Assembly (NCBI RefSeq): GCF_009380215.1
Contig: NZ_WHUG01000021.1
Location: 1 to 64,000, forward strand
Direction: 5' to 3'
Length of the DNA: 64,000 nucleotides
DNA from: Rugamonas aquatica
Lineage (GTDB): Bacteria; Pseudomonadota; Gammaproteobacteria; Burkholderiales; Burkholderiaceae_D
This document shows positions 18,601 to 26,807 of the stretch, piece after piece. Each line of letters begins with the position of its first letter. The stretch's first letter is position 1. The notes under the pieces are model-generated. The model was not told the origin of the DNA and made no database searches. It worked only from the letters and a program-made list of their open reading frames with translations. The position numbers and the translations under genes were made by a program.

Positions 18601-19048
18601 CGAATCGGCTGCTGACGCTGCCGCCGGCGGCCAGCACGCCCGGGGTATGGATGTTGGCCGGAAGCGCATCGGGCTGCTTGACGGCGGCCGAGATCTGATA
18701 GGAGTAGGTGAGGTTGTTCGGGAACAGCTGAGCGTCATCGTAGTTGACCAGCGCGTAGTAAGTGCCGCTGACGGCCGGCGTGTATTCCAGCGCCGGCCCC
18801 GCCGAGTTGGCTCCCACCGCGCTCGCCAGATCATTGCGATCGAGGCCAAGATGAAGCGAGGTCTTGGCCATCGGCACGAAGTCGCCCGGCGCCGACGAGA
18901 CGGCAATCACGTAGGTCACGCCGGCTTGCAGGTCGACCTTGAACATGTCGCGGTCCCAGTGGGCGTCGAACGTGGCCTTGGTCGTTCCGCCAACGGCGAG
19001 GCTGGCGGAGGTCGCGGGAGTATCCCCTATGTTGTCGGGAGCGGGCAT
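15686..19048 (-). CDS. PPC-repeat / Big_5 / RTX / DUF4214 protein (7 repeats)
   Basis: 1120 residues from ATG 19048 (MPAPDNIGDTP), no signal peptide. Seven PPC-like repeats fill about 15-800, for example TFDAHWDRDMFKVDLQAGVT, RFDVAGDIDWFKFHATPGQ and TLERAGDHDWFALDMTAGMT. Next comes an SbsA-type Ig-like (Big_5) domain (SEVVAFDFDEKVKVADIQG ... LAPGTSYTIDI), then NDILIGKANGAAIHGGAGTD (RTX) and DUF4214 ending GNGFSYIPYSV. Probably a large extracellular or surface protein exported by a type I system encoded elsewhere. The last 170 or so residues are nearly identical to the next two genes upstream, and the first part matches 19090-22467. No Shine-Dalgarno is obvious, so co-transcription with its neighbour is likely. 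Confidence 0.85.
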   Translation of the reverse strand: MPAPDNIGDTPATSASLAVGGTTKATFDAHWDRDMFKVDLQAGVTYVIAVSSAPGDFVPMAKTSLHLGLDRNDLASAVGANSAGPALEYTPAVSGTYYALVNYDDAQLFPNNLTYSYQISAAVKQPDALPANIHTPGVLAAGGSVSSRFDVAGDIDWFKFHATPGQHYAFTFPASSLTSTSMQVYSADGQLLDGLYEPFEPMTSGDYFVAVGGNVVGDYTLQSVLVNDDYSANGSSAGQLAAGGQVQGRLNYVNDRDCFHLTVQAGQTYALVLNGDPLNQNELRFEIADEHGSFVAYSDGAPETVSTHVSTFTAASSGTYAITVASLYPDAKIGNGSYTLKASVPLKEDHGDSPASATTLPLGTPVHGVINSSSDLDVFKLAMEAGVTYGLEISGPSVDAAVSQLRVIDQNGDYAGELGYIPYLGYGNSHSFTPATTGNYYFEVSGRSGTDYQLKASVLADDYHADAGTTGKLATGGSAAGTLERAGDHDWFALDMTAGMTYHLSLQAPSGSSLFEGNSSLVMNVFDAQGKQLTNTKVFFDAAHADLYYVASHTGTYYVDVGSLFNGAGDYVLQASARSYDTTDQPDTAKRLMTGSTTYGMLEVPSERDMYKFATVAGMTYAFRLEHKFAGSATAAQAPDLTITDAQLAPLGVVASVNGGSYQVYTAQTSGDIYLNISEQLAYPPVNYTLSTSFLGKDDYGNTQAGALRLSVDSELQGKLNYAGDIDVLKVTLQAGSSYQFDLRSNGLGGLDPHYAYSVALYDDSGALLQSAGSSVGYRAATAGNYYVAVRADTADANAVGGYTLKAATLAAAPKPIDALPHTAPYGLSEVVAFDFDEKVKVADIQGIKLSDAAGHVIALDEHSLTATADYHLALRPLSHLAPGTSYTIDIAPGAISDLAGNVLASGLHRSFTTVAATGAGTAGNDILIGKANGAAIHGGAGTDTVVYAGNAGSYSIVERNGHAEIKSVNGGGTDILDGVERLLFDDKTIALDIDGVGGKAYRLYQAAFNRAPDESGLGYWISNMDKGLSLQATAGFFIGSEEFGRRYGADLSDADFVTQLYSNVLHRAPDAAGHAYWLHDLQIGVARGNVLANFSESPENQAALIQVIGNGFSYIPYSV

Positions 19049-19089
19049 CAGCAGGGGACTTTCGGTAGCGGTGGTTGGGGGACGCTAGT

Positions 19090-22000
19090 TTACACGCTAT
19101 ACGGAATGTAGCTGAAACCGTTACCGATGACCTGTATCAGCGCCGCCTGGTTTTCCGGGCTTTCGCTGAAGTTGGCCAGCACGTTGCCGCGCGCGACGCC
19201 GATCTGCAAGTCGTGCAGCCAGTAGGCGTGGCCTGCGGCGTCGGGCGCGCGGTGCAGCACGTTGTTGTACAGCTGGGTCACGAAGTCCGCGTCGCTCAGA
19301 TTGGCGCCGTAGCGCCGTCCGAATTCTTCGCTGGCGACGAAGTAGCCGGCGGTCGCTTGCAGGCTCAGGCCCTTGTCCATATTGGAAATCCAGTAGCCCA
19401 GGCCGGATTCGTCCGGCGCGCGGTTGAAGGCGGCCTGGTACAGCCGGTAGGCCTTGCCGCCGACGCCGTCGACATCGAGCGCGATGGTCTTGTCGTCGAA
19501 CTGCAGGCGCTCGACGCCGTCGAGGATGTCGGTGCCGCCAGTGCCGTTGACGGGCTTGATCTCGGCGTGGCCGTTGCGCTGGACGATGCTGTAGTTGACG
19601 GCGTTGCCCTTGTAGACCGCCATGTCGGTGCCGGCGCCGCCATGGATGGCCACGCCGCCGGCCGGGCCGGGCAGGACGTCGTTGCCGGCGGTGCCGGCCT
19701 GGACGGCGGCCACGGTGGTGAAGCTGCGCTGCACGCCGCCGGCCAGGGGATTGCCGGCCAGGTCGGTGATGGCGCCCGCTGCGATGTCGAGCGTGTAGCT
19801 GGTGCCGGGCGCCAGATGCGTCAGCGGATCCAGTGCCAGATGTGAGCTGGTAAGGCTCATCAATTTGTTTTCATCGAATGCGACCACATGGCCGGCGGCA
19901 TCGCTCAGCTTGATGCCGTGGATATCGGCGACCTTGATTTTTTCGTCAAAGTCGAGTGCGACGACGTCGTTCAGGCTGAGCGGCGCGGCGCCCTGCGGTG
20001 CATCGAGCAAGCGCGGCGCGTCGGCCAGCGCCGCCGTCTTCAGCGTATAGCCGCCGGTCGCGCCGGCGTCGCTGGTATCGGCGCGCAGCACCAGGTAGTA
20101 GTAGTTGTCGACGGCGACGCGATAGCCCAGGCTGCTGTCGGAGGACTGCAGCCGCGTGCCGGCATTGTCGTACAGCGTCAGCGAATAATGGTAGTTCGGG
20201 TTCAGGCCGGAGCTGTCGCGGCTCTGCAGGTCGAACTGGTAGGAGTGGCCGGGGTACAGCCTCACCTTGAACTGGTCGATGTCGTTGGCATAGCTCAGCC
20301 AGCCGCGAAATTCGGTGCCGATGTCCAGATTGCGAGCTTCCGCCTGGGTGTTGCCGCAGTCGTCTATGTATCCCAAGCCGGCGCTCAGCGTGTAGCTGGC
20401 AGCCGGGTACGCGAGTTGCTGGCTGACGTTCAGGTAGATATCGCCGCTGGTTTGCGCGGTGTACACCAGGTGTTTGCCGCCGTACGGGGTAGTATCCAAG
20501 GCCAGCGGCTTCATGTTCGCATCGGTGAGCGTCAGATCGGGCGCTTGCGGGTCCGCGGCATTGCTGTTCCGCTTGTGCTCCAGGTAGAAGGCATAGGTCC
20601 GGCCCGCAAGCGCGGCGAACTTGTACATGTCCCGTTCGCCGGCGCTTTCCAGCGTGCCGTTGACGGCGCCCTCGGACGCCAACCGGGTGGCGGTGTCGGG
20701 CTGGTCGCCGGTGTCATTGCTGGCGCTCGCCTGCACCACATAGCCGCCCGTCTTGGAGTAACCGGAGCCCACGTCCACGTAGTAGGTGCCGGAGCGCGCC
20801 GCCGCGTAGAACAATTCGGCCTCGGCCGGGCTTCTGATATTGCCTGTACTGACCAGGCTGTTGCCCTGGGCGTCGACCACGTTCATGGTGAGGGGGCCAT
20901 AGCCGGCGAACAGCTTGTTGTCGGGGGCGCTTTGCAGCGACACGCGGTAGGTCATGCCAGCTGTCATGTCGAGCGCGAACCAGTCGTGGTCGCCTTCGCG
21001 TTCCAGCGTGCCGGTGGCGCTGCCACCCGCCGCCAGCCTGCCGCTGGTGCCGGCGTTGGCGTGGTAGTCGTCCGGCAGCGGGCTGGCCTTCAGCTGGTAG
21101 TCCATGCCGCTTCTGCCGCTGACTTCGAAGTAATAGTTGCCGGTGGCGGCAGGCGTGAAATAGTGGCCGTAGTCAGCCGAACCGGTGGGCAAGTAATCGA
21201 GCACACCGGCACTGCCGCCATATTGGTTGGTGACACGCAGAGTGCTGCTGCCGGCGTCGGTGGACGGGCTGTGGATCACCAGGCCGTAGGTGACTCCCGC
21301 CTCCATCGCCAGCTTGAAAACGTCCAGGTCGCTGCTGCCGTTGATGACGCCATGCACGGGCGTGTCCAGCGTAAACGTCGTGGCGCTGGCCGGGTTGTCG
21401 CCGTGATCGTCCTTCAGCGCGTCCGATGCATGGAGGGTATAGTTGCCCTGCTCGATATCGGCATCGTGATAGCGCGCAGCAACCAGGATGGAATAGGTGC
21501 CGCTGCTGGCCGCCGTGAAGGTGAGGGTTTCGGTGCTGGTGCCGGTGCTGCCGGGCACGGAGTCCGAAGAATTGACGAGGTAGTCACGTTCGTCGGTAAT
21601 CTCGAACCGTAGTTCGTTGTGACGCAGCGTATCGCTGGTCAGCGTCAGCGTATAGGTCTGGCCGGCTTGCACGTTCAACTGGAAGCAGTCGCGATCATAC
21701 TTGTAGTCGATCTGTCCCTGGAGCTGGCCTCCTGGCGTCAGTTTGCCGGCGCTGCTGCCGTTGGCCGAGTAGTCGTCTTCGACCAGTACCGATTGCAGGG
21801 TGTAGTCGCGGACCACGTTACCGCCGACGGCGATGAAATAGTCGCCGCTGGTCATGGGTTCGAACGGCGCGTACAGCTTGTCTGCCAGCAGCAGGCCGTC
21901 GGCGCCGTAGACCTGCAGGGACGTCGGCGTTGGCGATGACGCCGGGACGGTGAATGTGTAGTGCTTGCCCGCTGTCGCGTGAAATTTGAACCAGTCGGTA

Positions 22001-22467
22001 TCGCCCACCGCGTCGAACCGGCTGCTGACGCTGCCGCCAGCGCTCAACACCCCCGGAGTATGGATATTGGCGGGAAGCGCATCCGGCTGCTTGATCGCGG
22101 CCGAGATCTGATAATTGTAAGTGCTGGTGTCCGGGAAAATCAGTTGAAAATTGTTGTAGTCGACCAGCGCGTAGTAAGTGCCGCTGACGGTCGGCGTGTA
22201 CTCCAGCGCCGGCCCCGCATAATTGGCTCCCGTGGCGTCCGCCAGATCATGCTGCATCTCGTCGCGCAGCTGAAGCGTGGCCTTGTTCACCGGCGCGTAG
22301 TCGTTCGGCGCTGGCGCGACGGCAAACACGTAGGTGACACCGGCTTTCAGGTCGACCTTGAACATGTCGCGGTCCCATTGGGCGTCGAACGTGGCCCAGG
22401 TCGTGCCGCCAACGGCGAGGGGGGCGGAGGTATCGGGAGTATCCCCTATGTTGTCGGGAGCGGGCAT
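19090..22467 (-). CDS. PPC-repeat / Big_5 / RTX / DUF4214 protein (7 repeats)
   Basis: 1125 residues from ATG 22467, with the same architecture as 15686-19048: no signal peptide, seven PPC-like repeats, Big_5 (LNDVVALDFDEKIKVADIHG), a weakened RTX region (GNDVLPGPAGGVAIHGGAGT) and DUF4214. The two proteins align along their whole length. They differ mostly in the exposed parts of the repeats and are nearly the same in the last 170 residues. The Asp-rich turns (DRDMFK, DTDWFK, DRDCFQ, DLDVFK) are conserved and could bind Ca2+. Ligand or substrate unknown. It is the middle gene of the tandem array, 39 bp after the 22507-24147 gene. Confidence 0.85.
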   Translation of the reverse strand: MPAPDNIGDTPDTSAPLAVGGTTWATFDAQWDRDMFKVDLKAGVTYVFAVAPAPNDYAPVNKATLQLRDEMQHDLADATGANYAGPALEYTPTVSGTYYALVDYNNFQLIFPDTSTYNYQISAAIKQPDALPANIHTPGVLSAGGSVSSRFDAVGDTDWFKFHATAGKHYTFTVPASSPTPTSLQVYGADGLLLADKLYAPFEPMTSGDYFIAVGGNVVRDYTLQSVLVEDDYSANGSSAGKLTPGGQLQGQIDYKYDRDCFQLNVQAGQTYTLTLTSDTLRHNELRFEITDERDYLVNSSDSVPGSTGTSTETLTFTAASSGTYSILVAARYHDADIEQGNYTLHASDALKDDHGDNPASATTFTLDTPVHGVINGSSDLDVFKLAMEAGVTYGLVIHSPSTDAGSSTLRVTNQYGGSAGVLDYLPTGSADYGHYFTPAATGNYYFEVSGRSGMDYQLKASPLPDDYHANAGTSGRLAAGGSATGTLEREGDHDWFALDMTAGMTYRVSLQSAPDNKLFAGYGPLTMNVVDAQGNSLVSTGNIRSPAEAELFYAAARSGTYYVDVGSGYSKTGGYVVQASASNDTGDQPDTATRLASEGAVNGTLESAGERDMYKFAALAGRTYAFYLEHKRNSNAADPQAPDLTLTDANMKPLALDTTPYGGKHLVYTAQTSGDIYLNVSQQLAYPAASYTLSAGLGYIDDCGNTQAEARNLDIGTEFRGWLSYANDIDQFKVRLYPGHSYQFDLQSRDSSGLNPNYHYSLTLYDNAGTRLQSSDSSLGYRVAVDNYYYLVLRADTSDAGATGGYTLKTAALADAPRLLDAPQGAAPLSLNDVVALDFDEKIKVADIHGIKLSDAAGHVVAFDENKLMSLTSSHLALDPLTHLAPGTSYTLDIAAGAITDLAGNPLAGGVQRSFTTVAAVQAGTAGNDVLPGPAGGVAIHGGAGTDMAVYKGNAVNYSIVQRNGHAEIKPVNGTGGTDILDGVERLQFDDKTIALDVDGVGGKAYRLYQAAFNRAPDESGLGYWISNMDKGLSLQATAGYFVASEEFGRRYGANLSDADFVTQLYNNVLHRAPDAAGHAYWLHDLQIGVARGNVLANFSESPENQAALIQVIGNGFSYIPYSV

Positions 22468-22506
22468 CGGCGAAGAACTTTCAGTGGCGGTGATGGGGGC
22501 GGTAGT

Positions 22507-24147
22507 TTACACGCTGTACGGGATGTAGCCGAAGCCGTTGCCGATGACCTGGATCAGCGCCGCCTGGTTTTCCGGGCTTTCGCTGAAGTTGGCCAGCACG
22601 TTGCCGCGCGCCACGCCGATCTGCAAGTCGTGCAGCCAGTAGGCGTGGCCTGCGGCGTCGGGCGCGCGGTGCAGCACGTTGTTGTACAGCTGGGTGACGA
22701 AGTCCGCGTCGCTCAGGTTGGCGCCGTAGCGCCGTCCGAATTCTTCGCTGGCGACGAAGTAGCCGGCGGTCGCTTGCAGGCTCAGGCCCTTGTCCATATT
22801 GGAAATCCAGTAGCCCAGGCCGGACTCGTCCGGTGCGCGGTTGAAGGCGGCCTGGTACAGGCGGTAAGCCTTGCCGCCGACGCCGTCGATATCGAGCGCG
22901 ACAGTCTTGTCGTCGAACAGCAGGCGCTCGACGCCGTCGAGGATGTCGGTGCCGCCGCTGCCGTTGACGGGCTTGATCTCGGCGTGGCCGTTGCGCTGGA
23001 CGATGTCGTAGTTGCCGGCGTTGCCGGCGTAGACCACGGTGTCGGTGCCGGCGCGGCCGTGGATGGCGGCGCCGTTTTCCTTGCCGATCAGGATGTCGTT
23101 GCCGGCCGTGCCGGTGGCCACCGCGGCCACGGTGGTGAAGCTGTAGTGCAGGCCGGCGTAGCCGGTGCCGTTCAGGTTGCTGATGGCGTCGGCGGCGATG
23201 TCCAGCGTGTAGCGCGTGCCCGGCGCCAGGTGGACCAGCGGATCGATGGTCAGGTGCGAGCCGCTTACGCTGAGGATTTCCGTCAGCGGGATTTCATTGC
23301 CGGCGGCGTCCGTCAGCGTGATGCCGCTGCCGTCCGGCGCCAGGATCTTCTGGTCGAAGTCCAGCGACAGCGCGTCGCTGAGGCCGAGCCGCACGACGCC
23401 GCCGGCAACCGGTCCCGCCAGTTGCGGCGGCGCGTCCTGCGCGCTGGTGCTGACGATGTAGCTGCCGGTGGCGGCGGCGTCGACCTGGTCGGCCTTGATC
23501 GACAGGAAGTAGTCGCCGGTGCCGATGGCCTTGTAGCTGAAGCTGTTGTCGTAGCTCGCGACGTACTTGCCCTTGGCGTCGTACAGCTCGAACGCATAGG
23601 TGTACTGCGGATTGAGTCCGCCGATGTCGCCCGCTTGCAGGTCGAACTGATAGGTCGTGCCTTGCTTGAGCGTGACCTTGAGCATGTCGACATCGCCGGC
23701 GTAGCTGAGCGCGCCCTTAGCCTGGCTGCCGATGGCCACGCTGCCGGCGGATTTCTGTTCGTTGCCGTAATCGTCCGCGCCCAGCGAGACGGCCGACAGC
23801 GTGTAGCCGACCGGCTGATAGTTGCGGTCTTCGCTGACGTTCAGGTAGATGTCGCCGGTGGCGGTGGCCGTGTACAGCTTGTAGCCATCGACCGATCCCG
23901 GCGCGAGCAGGCCCAGCGGCCTGGACTGCGCATCGGTGACGGCCAGAGTCGGCCATTGCGACGGCAGGCCATCGTGCTGCAGCTGGAACGCATAGACCTG
24001 GCCCGCAATCACGGACACCTTGTACACATCGTTGTCGCTTGCGACTTCCAGCTTGCCGTTGGCGCTGGCGCCGATGGCGAGCTGCGTGGCGTTGTCGGGC
24101 TGGTTGCCGACGTCGTCGTCGATGGAGGTGTCGTGAAGGATGGTCAT
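22507..24147 (-). CDS. PPC-repeat / Big_5 / RTX / DUF4214 protein (2 repeats)
   Basis: 546 residues starting MTILHDTSIDDD, no signal peptide. Only two PPC-like repeats (KLEVASDNDVYKVSVIAGQ and ALSYAGDVDMLKVTLKQGT), then Big_5 (LSDALSLDFDQKILAPDGSG), RTX (ILIGKENGAAIHGRAGTD, with Arg for the second Gly) and DUF4214 ending GNGFGYIPYSV. Its two repeats correspond to repeats 6 and 7 of the large paralogues. It is the first gene of the array in the direction of transcription, so the promoter should lie in the AT-rich 24148-24210 region, which holds nothing else recognisable. Confidence 0.83.
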   Translation of the reverse strand: MTILHDTSIDDDVGNQPDNATQLAIGASANGKLEVASDNDVYKVSVIAGQVYAFQLQHDGLPSQWPTLAVTDAQSRPLGLLAPGSVDGYKLYTATATGDIYLNVSEDRNYQPVGYTLSAVSLGADDYGNEQKSAGSVAIGSQAKGALSYAGDVDMLKVTLKQGTTYQFDLQAGDIGGLNPQYTYAFELYDAKGKYVASYDNSFSYKAIGTGDYFLSIKADQVDAAATGSYIVSTSAQDAPPQLAGPVAGGVVRLGLSDALSLDFDQKILAPDGSGITLTDAAGNEIPLTEILSVSGSHLTIDPLVHLAPGTRYTLDIAADAISNLNGTGYAGLHYSFTTVAAVATGTAGNDILIGKENGAAIHGRAGTDTVVYAGNAGNYDIVQRNGHAEIKPVNGSGGTDILDGVERLLFDDKTVALDIDGVGGKAYRLYQAAFNRAPDESGLGYWISNMDKGLSLQATAGYFVASEEFGRRYGANLSDADFVTQLYNNVLHRAPDAAGHAYWLHDLQIGVARGNVLANFSESPENQAALIQVIGNGFGYIPYSV

Positions 24148-24221
24148 CGGTGTTGGTCGTGTATGTTATTGAAAGGCAATATTATCATTAGAGTAACCCA
24201 TGTGGGGCAACTAAATCACAT

Positions 24222-24245
24222 AAAAAAAGCCGCCACGAGGGCGGC
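24222..24245 (-). terminator. Terminator after halogenase operon
   Basis: Minus-strand stem GCCGCC / GGCGGC with 5-base loop followed by seven T. It lies 21 bp beyond the stop of the halogenase at 24266 and closes the four-gene operon starting at 29011. Confidence 0.85.
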
Positions 24246-24265
24246 ATGGAGGGGGCGCGGGAAAA

Positions 24266-25792
24266 TCACGCGGCCCTGGCCGATTCCGCGCGCCCGCAGT
24301 AGCGTTCCACATAGGCCTGGTGGCTCGGCAGCTGCACGACGATGCGGTCGACCCGCGACTTGATGCCGCCGAGGAAGTGCTTGAGTTCTTCGTCGCCCAT
24401 CAGGTCGGCGCTCTGGTGGTGCGAGCGCGGCATGATGCCCTGGCCCAGCATCACCTGTATCCACGAGTTCTCCGCGAACAGTTCGTTCGGCACGCGGAAC
24501 ACGCGGCCGGTTTCGCGGAACAGATTGATGCGGTGCTGCAGCGAGGCGGGGATGCTCATCTCGCGCGCGGCTATCCAGAACTGCGAGTCGGTGCGGTTGT
24601 TGACATGGTAGTGCAAGATGATGAAGTCACGGATGTGCTCAATCTCGCTGTTGCACTGCTTGTTGTACTCGTCGATGTCGGCCTGGCTGATGCTGTCGGT
24701 GGGGAAGGTCTGCATCAGCCGCACCACCGAGCGCTGGATCAGGTGGATGCTGGTCGATTCGATAGGCTCCAGGAAGCCGCTCGATAAACCGATGGCCACC
24801 ACATTGCCCTTCCACGTGTGCTTGCGCTGGCAAGGCTTGAATTTGATGACGCGCGGCGTAATCAGCGCCTTGCCTTCCACGTTGGACATCAGCTGCTTCA
24901 TCGCCACGTCCTCGTCCAGGTGGCGGCTCGAATACACGATGCCGTTGCCGACCCGGTGTTGCAGCGGTATGCGCCACTGCCAGCCGGCCTGGTGGGCCAT
25001 CGAGCGCGTCAGCGGCAGCGCGTCGGCCACGGCCTCGGTCTGCACGGCGATGGCGCGGTCGCAGAACAGCCATTGGCTCCAGTCTTCCATCGGCTCCTGC
25101 ATGGCGTCGCCGATCAGCAGGCCGCGGAAGCCGGTGCAGTCGATGAACAGGTCGCCTTCGACTTCCTGGCCCGATTCCAGCACCACCGAACGGACGTCGC
25201 CATTGTCTTCATGCTTGGTGTAGCGCACGATCTTGCCTTCGATGCGCTGCACGCCGCGCGGCTCGCTCAGGCGGCGCAGGTATTTGGCGTAGCGGCTGGC
25301 GTCCAGATGGTAGGCGTAGTTCATGCCGTTGTCAGGCAGATGCGCGAAGCGGTGTTCCAGCGAGGCTTTCAGTTCCAGGCAGTAGTCGCCGTAGTCGCCG
25401 GCCAGGCCGCGCTCGACGCCCTTGTGCCAGAAGTGCTGGAAGCCGGCGGTCCAGTGGTCGGTGCCGGTGACGCCGAAGGAGTGGATGTAGTCTTCTTTGA
25501 CGTTGCGCCAGCCTTCGAAGCTGATGCCCAGCTTGAAGGTGGCCTGGGTCTCGGCCATGAATTCCTGCTCGTTGATTTCCAGCAGATTATGGAAATTCAT
25601 CAGCGTCGGTATTGTGGCCTCGCCGACGCCGACCGTGCCGATTTCGTCGGATTCGATCAGCTTGATGTCGAGCCGTTTGCCCAGCACCTTGGCGATGCCG
25701 GCCGCCGCCATCCAGCCGGCGGTGCCGCCGCCGACGATGACGACGCGGCGTACCGGCCGGCGCTGCTTGGAATCTCGGGTGTCTGGGTTCAT
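24266..25792 (-). CDS. Flavin-dependent halogenase, tryptophan-halogenase family (1)
   Basis: 508 residues from ATG 25792 after AAGGAG. FAD-binding GGGTAGW starts at residue 21. The catalytic Lys is in ATFKLGI (Lys87, equivalent to Lys79 of PrnA), the tunnel motif WQWRIP is complete (271-276), and the active-site Glu is in LEPIEST (Glu345, equivalent to Glu346). All hallmarks of an active enzyme oxidising chloride or bromide via FADH2 and O2 are present. The substrate is unknown; related enzymes in TonB-receptor loci of Xanthomonas and Brevundimonas have been shown to prefer bromide and indole-type test substrates. A flavin reductase must be supplied in trans. Last gene of an operon, 10 bp after the cupin gene. 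Confidence 0.93.
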   Translation of the reverse strand: MNPDTRDSKQRRPVRRVVIVGGGTAGWMAAAGIAKVLGKRLDIKLIESDEIGTVGVGEATIPTLMNFHNLLEINEQEFMAETQATFKLGISFEGWRNVKEDYIHSFGVTGTDHWTAGFQHFWHKGVERGLAGDYGDYCLELKASLEHRFAHLPDNGMNYAYHLDASRYAKYLRRLSEPRGVQRIEGKIVRYTKHEDNGDVRSVVLESGQEVEGDLFIDCTGFRGLLIGDAMQEPMEDWSQWLFCDRAIAVQTEAVADALPLTRSMAHQAGWQWRIPLQHRVGNGIVYSSRHLDEDVAMKQLMSNVEGKALITPRVIKFKPCQRKHTWKGNVVAIGLSSGFLEPIESTSIHLIQRSVVRLMQTFPTDSISQADIDEYNKQCNSEIEHIRDFIILHYHVNNRTDSQFWIAAREMSIPASLQHRINLFRETGRVFRVPNELFAENSWIQVMLGQGIMPRSHHQSADLMGDEELKHFLGGIKSRVDRIVVQLPSHQAYVERYCGRAESARAA

Positions 25793-25802
25793 CGTGGTCT
25801 CC

Positions 25803-26807
25803 TTAGCGGTTTATTTTTTTCAGCAGGTGGGCGCGCAGCGCGCGTGCGGCGTCGTCGTTGAGCGGTCCCAGCACATGGCGGGCGTGCTCGGGGATGTGCG
25901 CCGACGTGGTGTCGTCGGCTTCGAAGATGTAGTGGCGGAAGATTTCCTGCCACGCCTTGCGCTGCGCGGCCGGCAGTTCGCGCATGGTCAGGAAGGCCAG
26001 CATCAGCGTGCTGGTCGGCGTATCCATGTAGTCGGGCGATTGCCGCCACCAGTAGTTGACCAGCACGTTGAACGGGTCCAGCGCTTCGATGTGATGCCAC
26101 CACATGCTGGGAATGAAGATGGCGTCGCCCGGCCCCAGCTCGGCGCTTTGCGCGTGCGCCAGCGCCTCGGCGAATTTCGGATATTTGTCGAAGTCCGGGT
26201 TCAGCAAGTCCACCAGGCTGATGGCCTGGCCGGCCGGCGTGAAGTCCAGCGGGCCGATGTACAGGTTCTTCAATTGTTCAGGCGGGAACAGCGTGAAGCG
26301 GCGGCGGCCGGCCGCCACCACGGCCAGGTTGTCCGGCACGTCGTAGTGGGCGGCGATGCGGGTGCGGTTGCCGATCCAGATGCTGGCCAGCGCGTCGCGG
26401 CCGCCCAGGTTGATGTCGTTGTGTTCGCGAAAGCCGGGCAGGCAGGTTTCCACCGTGGTCGAACCGACGTAGACGGTGGCTGGCTTGCTTTGATGGCGCT
26501 TGGCTTCGATTTCGTCCAGCACCGCGCCCAGCTTGGCGTGCACCGGATAGAAATTGAAGCCGTCCATATCGGCGTTGTAGAAGAAGCGGCCACCCGCTTC
26601 CGGCGGACCCAGCATGGCGCCGACCGTGGCGTCGCGGTAGTGGCGGCGCAGGTAGGCGTCGCCGCCGCGCTCGTCGGCCAGCGCGGCGCACACCATCGGC
26701 CAGCTGCCGGCCAGGCCGCGCAACACCAGCGGCTGCGTGGCGGTCAGTATTTCGTCGCCCAGGTCGTTCACGCCCAGGCCGCTGATCTCGCGTATGGCTT
26801 CAGGCAT
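25803..26807 (-). CDS. JmjC/cupin-like domain protein (Pass1-related)
   Basis: 334 residues. The Fe(II) site pattern HxD is at AAHYDVP (His154, Asp156) and a distal His is in SMWWHHIEA (about 238), as in JmjC-type 2-oxoglutarate oxygenases of the cupin_8 family. IWIGNRT and GDAIFIPSMWWHH are typical. Such proteins are regularly encoded with tryptophan halogenases, SapC and TonB receptors in Xanthomonas, Caulobacter and relatives; whether it hydroxylates anything is not known. Its start overlaps the SapC stop by 8 bp (ATGCCTGA), implying translational coupling. Confidence 0.85.
   Translation of the reverse strand: MPEAIREISGLGVNDLGDEILTATQPLVLRGLAGSWPMVCAALADERGGDAYLRRHYRDATVGAMLGPPEAGGRFFYNADMDGFNFYPVHAKLGAVLDEIEAKRHQSKPATVYVGSTTVETCLPGFREHNDINLGGRDALASIWIGNRTRIAAHYDVPDNLAVVAAGRRRFTLFPPEQLKNLYIGPLDFTPAGQAISLVDLLNPDFDKYPKFAEALAHAQSAELGPGDAIFIPSMWWHHIEALDPFNVLVNYWWRQSPDYMDTPTSTLMLAFLTMRELPAAQRKAWQEIFRHYIFEADDTTSAHIPEHARHVLGPLNDDAARALRAHLLKKINR

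Larger units (their letters stand above)
15686..24147 (-). repeat. Tandem array of three DUF4214 paralogues
   Basis: Three head-to-tail genes separated by only 39 and 41 bp. The intergenic stretches resemble each other, including TATCCCCTATGTTGTCGGGA just inside each of the two large genes, which points to duplication of a gene-plus-spacer unit. The roughly 500 bp at each 3' end are almost the same in all three copies. The 5' ends of the two large copies are alike, while the third copy (22507-24147) has a different, shorter N-terminus. Confidence 0.85.
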
